Below are positions 55,260 through 64,000 of a DNA stretch of 64,000 bases, one piece after another. The stretch comes from Cunninghamia lanceolata (taxonomy: Eukaryota > Streptophyta > Pinopsida > Cupressales > Cupressaceae). Position 1 is the stretch's first letter. Every line of letters starts with the position of its first letter. Under the pieces are notes generated by a model, which saw nothing but the letters and a program-made list of their open reading frames with translations, had not been told where the DNA came from and searched no databases. The stretch spans positions 434,001-498,000 of the forward strand of contig BSBN01001483.1 of the NCBI GenBank assembly GCA_027924645.1, written 5' to 3'. The translations under genes were made by a program, and so were the position numbers.

Positions 55260-56261
55260 AAACTAACCATAATTACCAAAGATTTGACACCAAAATGTAG
55301 TACAAAATGAATTGTTTGACAGAATGCCTCAAAGAGATGTCATCTCATGGAGTGAAATAATATGATTACAGAATGTGCACAAAATTGATTTTGCAAGGAA
55401 TCTCTCAAAATATTTGAATTAATGAAACACTCTGGAACACCAACATTGTAAGCTTTTCTTGTGTTCTAGATGCATGCAGTCATGTAGTTTTAGTGAATGA
55501 GGGCTGCACATAATTCACACGTCAGTAACCCTTATTGCATTACATAAATAGTTGATCATTAGGTGTGCATGGTTGACCTTCGTGCCTATGTTGGTTGTCT
55601 TGAGGACACTCTAAACATTATTACTAAGATGCCAGTTAAACCTTTGGTGCCTGTGGAATATATATGAATATAGGCTGAGTATTCCAACAACACTAATTTT
55701 TTAGTTGGATCCTAAAAATGTTGTAACTTATGTTCTTCTCTAAAATATATGTACAAAAGTGGGTAGGTGTGGTGAGGTTCAAATAGTAAGGAGATTGATG
55801 AAAGATAGAAGAATTAAAAAGATACCGCAACATGTAGTTAGATTGAAGGGCATAAAATGGAACATGCTTTTTTGTGTAGGAGACATATCACATCCACAAA
55901 CATGGGAGAGCTATGCAAAATTGGAGAAATTGGCTTTTCAAATGAAGGTAACAGGGTATTTCATGAAGGTAATAGGGTATTTCCAGATTGAAGACTTTTA
56001 CTTAATGTCGTGGAATAGAAGAAAAAAGAATCATTTATCTGACACCATAGTGAAAAGTTAGCAATTACATTTGGTTTGTTAAACATGGCCCCTGGTACAA
56101 CTATTAGAGTTATTAAGAACCTTTGAGTATGTTCTGATTTTCACATTGCATCTAATTTGATCTCCAAGATTGTTGCAAGAGAAATTGTTCTGAGAGATGT
56201 GAACCATTTCCATCATTTTAAATAGGGACAATGTCCTTGTGGAGAATATTGGTGCCGCTAA
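55260..56261 (+). pseudogene. PPR-DYW protein pseudogene (C-terminal part)
   Basis: Conceptual reading in several frames gives the end of a plant PLS-class PPR protein: LFDRMPQRDVISWSEII near 55312; KIFELMKHSGTPT; a degraded H-A-(G)-L-V helix; IDH.VCMVDL and CLEDTLNIITKMPVKP near 55552-55645; LDPKNVVTYVLL near 55708; EVQIVRRLMKDRRIKKIP in the open frame 55759-56061; then the DYW deaminase domain with HHSEKLAITFGLLN (56043 on), REIVLRDVNHFHHFK and the end GQCPCGEYW. DYW-domain proteins edit organellar RNA in plants. Frameshifts near 55440 and 56040, TGA in the KNLRVC motif, TAG before GQCPC, and loss of one Cys of the CxxCH zinc motif (now CSDFH) show it is dead. It is the only host-gene relic I see. 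Confidence 0.85.
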
Positions 56262-56474
56262 ATGAAAAAATATGAAAAATAGGCTTACACTATAATAATA
56301 TACATTACATTAGATATCTAGTAATAACGAAGGGAGATCCATCAAAGCATAACAACAAGGATTTTTTTTGTCATATGTTGTAGTTACATGTGCCCTACTA
56401 GACATACATGAAAATGCGGAAGCATAGATAAGGCAAGTGAACTGTTTCAAAAAAAACCTAAAAGAAATGTGATA

Positions 56475-56570
56475 CCCACTCTCCCCCAAGCTCTTCAAGT
56501 CATGTCAACAGTGATGCAGGCTTTCTCGCATCACCGTTGGCATGACTTGAAGAGATTACAGAAGAGTGGG
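56475..56570 (+). ncRNA. Candidate miR477-like precursor, hairpin 1
   Basis: About 45 bases of the left arm (from cccactctccccc) pair with the right arm (to agaagagtggg) around a loop of about 6 bases at 56521-56526, with a few mismatches and G-U pairs. The 21-mer starting at 56478, ACTCTCCCCCAAGCTCTTCA(A), resembles the plant miR477 family as I remember it (5'-ACUCUCCCUCAAGGGCUUC type). Expression and processing cannot be judged from sequence. Confidence 0.45.
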
Positions 56571-56993
56571 CCTTTCTTTGTCTTGCTGGTCTCTCTTGAA
56601 GGGGAAGATAAGTCATGGTTGGCAGTTTGTCTTCTGGTGTTTAAGACTTTAGCCTTGCCAGGGGACTCGACTCGACTTCACTATCTCATTCATTTGGACG
56701 TTGCTTTCTTCTCTAGAAACATAAGGTTGAGATGTGGCCTCACATCATATTATGTATATAAGATACAACCATAATGAAAGGAGTCACTTGACCTTACAAA
56801 CCATCCCAGGTGACCAAGAATTAGACTGACCGCCCTATTGATGAAAACTAGGGTGGGTGGGTGGGAGATAGCGAGGTGAATTATTATTTTGCTGCATCTC
56901 CTAATGGGTTGAGTTAGGGATGATTGACAATTAGAAGCTTTTGACTCACCATCTATCCCCTCTCCAGTGTTGGGGAATATGGATTGGGCAACT

Positions 56994-57091
56994 ACCCGCT
57001 CTCCTGCAAGCTATTCAAGTCATGCTAGTGGTGATGCAGGAAATCCTGCATCACCGCTGGCATGACTTGAAGAGCTTGTGGGAGAGAAGGT
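56994..57091. ncRNA. Candidate miR477-like precursor, hairpin 2
   Basis: Arms 56994-57040 and 57045-57091 pair almost completely around an AAAT loop (ggtgatgcagg / cctgcatcacc at the tip). The minus strand reads ttctctcccacaagctcttc, so the miR477-like stretch could come from either strand. It is the inverted relative of hairpin 1. Confidence 0.45.
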
Positions 57092-57164
57092 ATCACATTT
57101 ATTTAAGGAATTTTTTGAAATAGTTCTCTTGCCTTATCTATGCTTCTACATTCTCATGTATGTC

Positions 57165-58318
57165 TATGCATGTGAATACTCTGTGATTGGATTTATTTAT
57201 TGCTATCAATGAATAAGACCAAGCAACAATTCAAGGAGGTGACTCATTTTTAGTGTTGAATAAGATTGAGAAAGAAAGACATAACACATCTGATCTTGTG
57301 CCTTGTTTCATATCTATTGCCATTCTTGATTTGTCTTTTACACCTGTTCAACTAAGCTTTTGGAAATAATGTAGGGGCACTGGCGGAGCTTAGAGACTGA
57401 TGAACAAAAGTAGATATATGAGGAGTAAAGAGGGTGAAGGATCAAGTCACAGAGGGTGGAGTCTTGTTTAAACAAATGTAGCTTGTCCTTATTTGAGATT
57501 TTCTGAATCATCTGTTCTGGATGATTGTTGTAAATATTTTTCTATTTTAATAAAGTTCAGTACATCACCGAAAGTAAGTTGTCCCTACTGCCATGTGAAT
57601 TCATGTCTTGAAAAATTGTAACTAGGTCAATTTCAAACAAACCATGCCTACCAAACAAAATTTCATTGAAGGTTGTAAATTTTTCTTGCCTCTCATTTTA
57701 CTCAATACTTATTATCTATATAAAATATTTAATAAAAATATAATTTCACACATATTTTTACATTTAATAGACAGGGTCGACCATTCATAGAATAGTACAT
57801 TGGTTAGCTCATGGCATTATGGTTGTTGCCACTAAATTTCAAACCCCTACTGAGTCACTAGGTTTGTGGGCTTTGGACCCCTACTTAACCCTCATTGAGC
57901 CATTGTGCTCTTAAGTTTGAATCCTCAACAAGTTTGAAAAGGCTTCTATGATGTTCTACCACCTTGAAATTTCTTGACAGCTCATCCTAAGGATTTGATT
58001 TCCTAATCTTCTAAAAGCATTTTCAACACTTTGACAAACCCTCTAAGACTAGGAAGGGTTTCCAAAATTTGGACAAGGCTTTTAGGATTTAATAGATCTT
58101 ACTCAAGACTGTGTGGGTTTCCTTAGGGTTTATACAGAGTTATAGGTTATTATGTAATGTATTTGAATGCTTGACATGGTTCTCAAAACTAATGAGCATA
58201 CCTTAACTGTGAACAATCCCTAAAAAACACTAACATGGTCTTCTAAAGGCTTGAAAAGACTCTTTGAGTGTTTTATACACTTTAAGACTACTTGACAAGG
58301 ATTTAAGGATGCATCACT
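57165..58318. other. Unassigned stretch
   Basis: No gene or long repeat apart from the weak tRNA-like motifs at 57800-57930. AATAAAG occurs at about 57548-57554 without an associated gene. Confidence 0.4.
57800..57930 (+). repeat. Possible tRNA-derived SINE remnant
   Basis: ttagctcatgg (57804-57813) resembles a pol III A box and tttcaaaccc (57837-57846) a B box with about 33-base spacing, as in tRNA-derived SINEs. A second B-box-like gtttgaatcctc follows near 57915. No poly(A)/(T) tail or target duplication was identified. Confidence 0.25.
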
Positions 58319-59743
58319 TGTTGCAAGTATGTAACTAATCGGTGTTGTCATTAATGTCAATATATCAGTGTTGTCATTGGTGTCAACTATGCTCTTGTTT
58401 TGTTGCTTGCTTGTAATGAGTTAGATGCTTTGTATTTTATTTGAGAGCCTGATATTGAGAAAATTTGCTCCTCCAGTAGAAACAGTGTGTTGCAAAGTAT
58501 CTTTGTTTGCAGAAGAATAATCAAACAGATAGCTTTGCATTTCCTATAGATTAAATATCCTTGTCTATGGATTGGAATTTATTTAGAGGTTTGTTTGAAG
58601 ATGTTATGTTCCAAGTTTGAGCCTCCGGTATGAAGATTTGAGTGAGTTATGTTCCCCAGAGTGAAAACTACTTTTTCTATATGATTGGTGGTGACAGGGA
58701 GAAAGTTTTATGCTCCGCATTCCTCTACATTGAAGTATTTTTGTCTACAATTCTAGAGTTAAGTCTAAGATGATGTTATGTGCCTTCAACTCCAATGGTC
58801 CATGATTTGGTGGTCTGCAAATGATCTTTTCCTTATGAAAGTAGCTGGTAGTGTTGTTTATGTGCTCCGATTTGAAGAATCTTCTTGACAGAGTGGTTAG
58901 AAGTTGTGCGGATGTTCCTGATGATTTCAATGTGCTTGTGGATGTCTCCTGATCATGTTCCTACCATTGGATTGTGGATGAAGAATGTTCTTAGAAGACC
59001 TAGTGTTCTCACCAGTCTTGGTTGACTTGGTTGATTTCACTATTTGCAGAGATGCTTTGAAGATTGTAGAAGCATGTCGTGACGTGATGGATTGCATTTG
59101 AGTCCTAGATAAGGTGTGGCATGATCAACATACATCTTTACATCTTTCCCTTAGAAAATGTTTGTATTAGGTCCAGACCTATTTCTATGTATGTTTTGTA
59201 ATGCTGACCTTAGAGATTGTTCCAATGGTTGATGAATGTATTGCCGACCTTGATGTACATTCCAAGGTTGATGATTTGTATAAATACTTATAATGTAGTT
59301 GTGAAAAATGTATCCATGTGAAAAATGAGAAGATAAGTGTGAAGAGTAAGAAAAGTAGAGTAGAGGAAGAATATGGTGCTTGAATGGAACTAAACTCAGG
59401 CATGGAGTAGATGCTATTAAATTAGTTCAAAAATCCTTGGCAGTGAGTTGATCTTCGTAGTGAGCACTTTGGGTAGTGAGCCTTTGATTTTGATATTGTT
59501 ATAACTTATATATTTCTATGGGCTAAAACCCATCGTGGTTTTTCCCTTATAGGGTTTCCCACATAAAAGATTTGGTGTCTCCTGTGTCTCCTATATGATT
59601 GTGATTAAGTTTATAGTTTCATGCTTTCATGGTTGAATTTGATTATTAGTAATTAAGTAGTTGATGGTTTGATAATTATATGAAGTTAAGTTTTTGTGAC
59701 AACTGATTCACCCCTCCTCTTAGTTGTCCTATGTATTTCAACA
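58319..59743 (+). repeat. 5' LTR of C2
   Basis: 1425 bp from TGTTGCAAGTATG to TTTCAACA. It holds TATAAATA at 59279-59286, three AGTGAG(C/T) motifs at 59442-59482, the gggctaaaacccatcgtgg block and the closing gattcacccct block. It is the reference for recognising the LTR relics at 1-1418, 1455-8105 and 41935-43322. Confidence 0.88.
59279..59286 (+). promoter_or_regulatory. TATA box of C2 LTR
   Basis: TATAAATA, shared in position with two other LTRs of this family in the window. Confidence 0.55.
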
Positions 59744-59744
59744 A

Positions 59745-59757
59745 TTGGTATCAGAGC
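59745..59757 (+). other. Primer binding site of C2, initiator-Met type
   Basis: TTGGTATCAGAGC begins two bases after the LTR end, the unaltered plant consensus. Confidence 0.9.
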
Positions 59758-59800
59758 AGGTTCCTAAGAAGAAAGCCTAACAACTTGAGGAAGATCCAGG

Positions 59801-60840
59801 ATGTCTTTTAAAAAGGAAGCTCCATAGTTTGATGGGACAAATTATGCTATGTGGAAGGTACGAATGAAAATCCATCTCCTTTGTCTTGGTTATAAAGTGT
59901 GGAAAGATGTAGAGACAAAATATACCATGCCTCAAAATGGTTTGATAATTGAAGATGAAATCAAAGAATATGAGTTGAATATAAAAGCTAGAGATGCCCT
60001 ATTAAGTGCTTTGACTGACACTGAGCTGATAAAAGTCATGGATCTAGAATCTGCAAATGAAGTTTGGGAAAAGTTGAAAAAATAGTATGAAGGAGATGAT
60101 TCTGTAAAAGAAGCCAAGCTACAGGGCTTGAAAGCAAAATATGAGGGTTTAAAGATGAATGAAGATGAAAACATAACAACCTTCATGTAAAGGGTTGATG
60201 AACTTGTCAATGGAAAAAAAGGTATGGGAGGAACTATTACTGATAAGGAAGTTGTGATGAAAATTTTTAGATCACTACCAAAGTCCTTCAGTCACAAGGT
60301 AGCTGCAATTGAAGAAGTAATGACTATAAAAACTGTTGACAGAGACCAATTACTTGGAAAGCTTACAGCCTTTGAGATGAGAGAGTTTGGTGATGCTCTG
60401 CTAAAAGTTGAGGTTGCTTTCAAAGCCAGTACTTCTGAAAAGATCTCCAGAGCTAAAAAAATACAATGTGGAGCCTATTGATGACTTTGATGAAACTGAA
60501 GCTAACTTTGTTGACAGATTGCAAAGAGGTTCTGGTAAGTTCAAAGGCAAATTACCTTTCAAATGTTTTTCATGTGGTAAAGTAGGTCATTATGCTTCTA
60601 GATGTCCTGAAAGAACTAAAAGGAATAGAAAAAGATTTGAGAACAAGCGTAAAGCTCCAAAGAAATGCTACTATGTTAGAGATCTTGATGATGAAGGTGT
60701 GATGATGATGACTCTGATGATTCTAGTACTAGTGGAAATGAATGCTTGTTTATTGCTACTAAAGAACTCGTGTCTACTAATCTTGCTAGCTATGTGAAGG
60801 AAGAAATACTAGGGGAAGAAAGTGCTTTGGCTATTTAGGT
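59801..60840 (+). pseudogene. Gag of C2
   Basis: ATG at 59801 (MSFKKEAP, then a TAG where the family has Gln, then FDGTNYAMWKVRMKIHLL). Domain order as in C1: DUF4219-like start, ALLSALTDTELIKVMDLESA, EVWEKLKK, AKYEGLKMNEDENITTFM, IFRSLPKSFSHKVAAIEEVM. After a frame change at about 60450 the intact zinc knuckle CFSCGKVGHYASRC (CX2CX4HX4C) lies near 60567. Stops at about 59827, 60083, 60187 and 60837. It still preserves more of the RNA-binding motif than C1. Confidence 0.83.
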
Positions 60841-62390
60841 TGAGAAAGATAAGGATGAATGTGTTATTGATAATGGATGCTCACATCACATGACTGGTGA
60901 CAAAAGTAGGTTTGTTAATTTGAAAAAATATGATGGTGGATTGGTTAGGTTTGGAGATGATACAACTAGTAAGATTTGTGGAAAAGGATCCATTTCTCTT
61001 GATGGTAAGCACAATACTAATGATGTTCTGTATATAAAGGGTTTAAACCATAATCTTTTGAGTGTTAATCAGATGTGTGGCAAATGTTATGATCTAAGAT
61101 TTAAGGACAATGGATGCAAGATCATGGAAAGCTCCAGAACAATGATTGCTACTAGTAAAAAGACTAGAGATAATGTTTATCATTTGAAAGGAACTAATGA
61201 TTATTGTTTATTTGTTCAGATTGATGAGAGTTGGCTATGACACAAAAGGATGTGTCAATCAATTTTGACAACTTGGTAAAGATAAGTTCTATTCAGGCTG
61301 TAAGAGATCTACCTAAGCTTGTGAAGTCTACCAACATCATTTGCAAAGAATGTCAATTTGGGAAACAAACAAGAACAAGTTTCAAAAGTAAAGACCAATT
61401 CACTGTTGGATTGCTGGAGCTGGTTCATACAGATTTGTGTGGTCCCACAAGAACAAGAAGTTTTGCAAGGAGATAGGCATTTCATGTTGCTTATTGATGA
61501 TTACTCCAGGATGATTTGGGTCACTTTTCTAAAAGATAAATCAGAAGCCCTAGACAAGTTCAAAGCCTTCAAGGCAATTGTTAAGAATGAGTTAGAGTTG
61601 AAGATTAAATGCTTGAGGTCTGATAGAGGAGGTGAGTTCATATCAAATGAATTCAATATTTTCTATGAAGAACAAGGAATACAGAGACAATTGTCTAGAC
61701 CTAGGACTCCTTAGCAGAATGGAGTTGTTGAAAGAAAGAACATGATAGTTCAAGAGTTTGCTAGGACTATGTTCAAGGAAGTTGACCTACTAGAAGTATA
61801 CTGGAGAGAAGCCATACACACTGTTGTGTACAGCCTAAACAAGGTTCAAGTAAAAGGTAACAGTGCTAAAACTCCTTATGAATTGTGGTATGGAAGAGTT
61901 CCTATAGTAAGATATTTCAAAGTTTTTGGTAGTAAATGTTATATTAGAAGAGAAGAAGATCTAGGCAAGTTTGATGCTAGGTGTGATGAAGGAATCTTTT
62001 TTGGATACCTTACCAAGAGTAAGTCCTACCGGTACTACAATAAGAGATTGAAGAAGATCATTGAAAGTGCTAATGTGAAGGTTGATGAAGACAATGGAAG
62101 AATATCAAACCTGAGTGACTATGAATTAGATGAACCTGTTGTTATAACAAGTGAAGAAAAATTTGAACAAGAAGATAGTCAAGATGAAGAAGAAAAAGCT
62201 TTGGAAAATGATACTAAGACTCCTAGGTATGTAAAAATTAATAATTCTAAAGATTAGATTATAGGAGACAAAAGCAAAGGGGTATTGACAAGAAAAAGAA
62301 CTATAGAAGAATAGGTGAATTACTGTTTAATTTCAAAAGTTGAACCTAAAACTATGAATGAAGCTTGCAATGATGAAAATTAGGTAAAAT
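60841..62390 (+). pseudogene. Protease and integrase of C2
   Basis: VIDNGCSHHMTGDKSRF (D-N-G protease site) near 60864. The gag-pre-integrase region, with ICKECQFGKQTRTSFKSK near 61337, is in the 61231-61476 frame. The integrase core is in the original frame again: LLIDDYSRMIWVTFLKDKSE, CLRSDRGGEFISNEF and NGVVERKN (61480-61745), then FKVFGSKCYIRREEDLGKFD (61919 on). An acidic linker (SQDEEEKALENDTK) leads to RT. Isolated stops at 61238-61240, 61711, 62256 and near 62312 and 62380. Confidence 0.83.
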
Positions 62391-63877
62391 CTATGGAAGA
62401 GGAGTTGACAAAGATAGAAAAGAATCAAACTTGGGAATTGGTTCCTAGACCTGCTAATAAGAATGTGATTGGCACCAAATGGGTTTTCAGAAACAAGATG
62501 AATGAGAATGGAGAAGTAGTAAGGAACAAACCAAGATTGGTATGCAAAGGGTACTCTCAAGTTGAAGGGATAGATTTTGAGGAGACCTATGCTCCTGTGG
62601 CAAGAATTGAAGCAATTAGAATGTTTTTGGCATTTGCAGCATTCAAAGAATTCAAAGTGTATCATATGGATGTTAAGTTTGCATTCTTGAATGGTGAATT
62701 GGAAGAAGAAGTCTACATTGAACAACCAGAAGGATTTCAACTATCAAAACAAGATGATATGGTGTGCAGATTGAAGAATACATTGTATGGACTCAAACAA
62801 GCCCCCAGAGCCTGGTATGCATAGTTAGACAAATATTTGTTGCAATTAGGGTTCAGTAAAGGCATTGCTGACAATAATTTGTATTTCAAAATCAATGATA
62901 ATCAGATCCTGATTGTTGTAGTCTTTGTTGATGACATTATATTTGGAAGAAATGAAGGTATGTGCATGAAGTTTGTAGGAGAAATGCAAAATGAGTTTGA
63001 GATTTCTATGTTTGGTAAAATGGATTTCTTTCTGGGTCTGTAAATTAATCAATTAGATAAAGGAATCTTCATATCTCAGTCTAAGTATGTGAAAGAGTTG
63101 TTGAAGAAGTTTGGGATGTAAGACTCTAAACCGGTATGTACTCTCATGGTGACTAGCTACAAGTTGAGAAAAACTAATGAATCACCCAAGGTTGATCAGA
63201 AAAAGTACAAATCCATGATTGGAGGATTGCTTTATCTAACTCAAACTAGACCTGATATTATGCATGTAGTTTGTCTTTTTGTAAGATTTCAAGTAGATCC
63301 AAGAGAATCACATGTGATGGTAGTAAAGAGAATCTTGAGGTATTTAAAAGGCACACTGGATCATGGCTTATGGTATCCAAAGGATAATGCTTTCACTCTC
63401 AGTGCTTATACAGATACTGATTGGGCCAGAGATGTTGATGACAAAAAGAGTACAAGTGGAGGTGCTTTCTTTTTGGGTAACAGATTGGTTTCATGGCTAA
63501 GCAAGAAACAAGATTCAATTTCTTTGTCAACTATAGAAGCAAAATATATTGCAGCAGCATGTTGCTGTACTCAAGTGTTATGGGTGAAGCAGACTTTGAA
63601 AGACATAAGAGTTGTGTATGAAGATCTAGTTGCAATCTTTTGTGACAATACAAGTGCTATAAATATTTCAAAGAATCTAGTGATGCACTAAAGAACAAAG
63701 CATATATCTATAAGGTATCACTTTCTAAGAGAAAAGGTGACAAAGAATGAAGTAAAGTTGGAATATGTGTCCATAAAGGATCAGATTGCAGATATCTTCA
63801 CCAAGCCTCTGCCTAAGGATACTTTTGAGTATCTCAGAGAAAAGTTAGGGGTCATTACCCCTCCTACCCTAAAATAA
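62391..63877 (+). pseudogene. Reverse transcriptase and RNase H of C2
   Basis: [95 protein letters not shown], then VVVFVDDIIFG with the catalytic Asp pair near 62930. RNase H: YLTQTRPDIMHVVCLFVRFQ, RILRYLKGTLDHGLWYPKDN, AYTDTDWARDVDDKKSTSGG, LSTIEAKYIAAACCCTQVLW and IFCDNTSAINISKNLVMH. The reading ends TAA 63875-63877 after EYLREKLGVITPP. Stops at 62823, 63041 (TAA), 63119 and 63689. This block is what C1 has lost. Confidence 0.85.
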
Positions 63878-63955
63878 GATGATGGAATTGTATCAGTCCA
63901 GTGGTGCCCAAAGTATCATTCTTTAACCTAGATTGATGTTTTGAGAGCTACCTCT

Positions 63956-63967
63956 CAGGGGGAGTAA
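63956..63967 (+). other. Polypurine-type run of C2
   Basis: cagggggagtaa lies about 80 bp after the pol end, like the first of several GGGGGAG runs in C1. The 3' LTR start (TGTTGCAAG expected) is not yet reached at 64000, so this is probably not the last such run. Confidence 0.5.
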
Positions 63968-64000
63968 CTAGATGTTACTGGTATGAGTTCTTGATAAAGA

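Larger units (their letters stand above)
56401..57164. repeat. Long inverted repeat with two miR477-like hairpins
   Basis: Left arm 56401-56520 and right arm 57041-57164 are inverted copies: gacatacatg, agcatagataaggcaag, aatgtgatacc, ctctccc and aagctcttcaagtcatg recur in mirror order. Each arm also folds locally into its own hairpin (56475-56570 and 56994-57091). The 470 bp between the arms hold no supported gene. The structure looks like an inverted duplication of a microRNA-type foldback. Confidence 0.7.
58319..64000 (+). mobile_element. Copia element C2, 3' LTR outside window
   Basis: 5' LTR 58319-59743, initiator-Met primer site 59745-59757, gag from 59801, and protease, integrase, RT and RNase H to 63877, then a polypurine-type run at 63956-63967. 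The total gag-pol frame from 59801 to 63877 is 1359 codons net in one frame, with two compensating shifts (about 60450 and 61230) and more than ten stops. All copia pol domains are present, unlike C1. The 3' LTR would lie beyond 64000. Confidence 0.88.

Overview
This is a stretch of a large, repeat-dense plant nuclear genome. The evidence is plant Ty3/gypsy and Ty1/copia retrotransposons nested inside one another, initiator-Met and Asp-type primer sites, a DYW-class PPR pseudogene, a plant mobile domain (PMD) coding sequence and a microRNA-like foldback. A gymnosperm would fit the density and size of the elements, but the sequence alone does not prove it. I see no intact host gene. Almost every coding region is retrotransposon-derived, and most carry in-frame stops of the C-to-T type (CAG to TAG, CGA to TGA, CAA to TAA), as expected of old methylated repeats.

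Left part (1-8105). A truncated copia LTR (1-1418) is followed by a second copia-type LTR (about 1455-8105). The second is split by a young non-autonomous gypsy-type element (2187-7326, target duplication GAATC). That element has two 1442-bp LTRs differing at about 24 positions and one uninterrupted 721-codon gag-protease frame. It has no reverse transcriptase or integrase, the TR-GAG type of structure.

Centre (8108-45167 and its LTR). An old minus-strand Athila-like gypsy element, here called G, has been broken by four insertions: (a) a 1.07-kb LTR-like unit (9701-10774, CATAC/CATAT); (b) a minus-strand Tat-like element T- (10858-38431, GAATT); (c) inside T-, a plus-strand Tat-like element T+ (20949-38321, GAAAT, 17.4 kb, LTRs differing at about 6 of 753 positions); (d) a copia solo LTR (41935-43322, GAGAG). 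T+ is the most notable object. It has a 2.8-kb leader with two degenerate TCGC-core repeat arrays around a GC-rich hairpin-rich segment. Its gag-protease-RT-RNaseH-second RNaseH-integrase frame has four nonsense mutations and one frameshift. Downstream it carries an antisense PMD/coiled-coil coding sequence that T- lacks, preceded in its own direction by a third TCGC array.

Right part (45168-64000). The G 5' LTR region is followed by an unassigned AT-rich tract with 43-bp repeats beside a CACTA-like end. A complete copia element C1 (49006-55186, ATTTC) has lost its reverse transcriptase. Then come a PPR-DYW pseudogene (55260-56261) and an inverted pair of miR477-like hairpins (56401-57164). 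A copia element C2 (58319 to beyond the window end) still has all pol domains but is interrupted by stops.

Order of events read from the nesting: G, then T- and the other insertions into G, then a 5' deletion of T-, then T+. The TR-GAG element is an independent fairly recent insertion.
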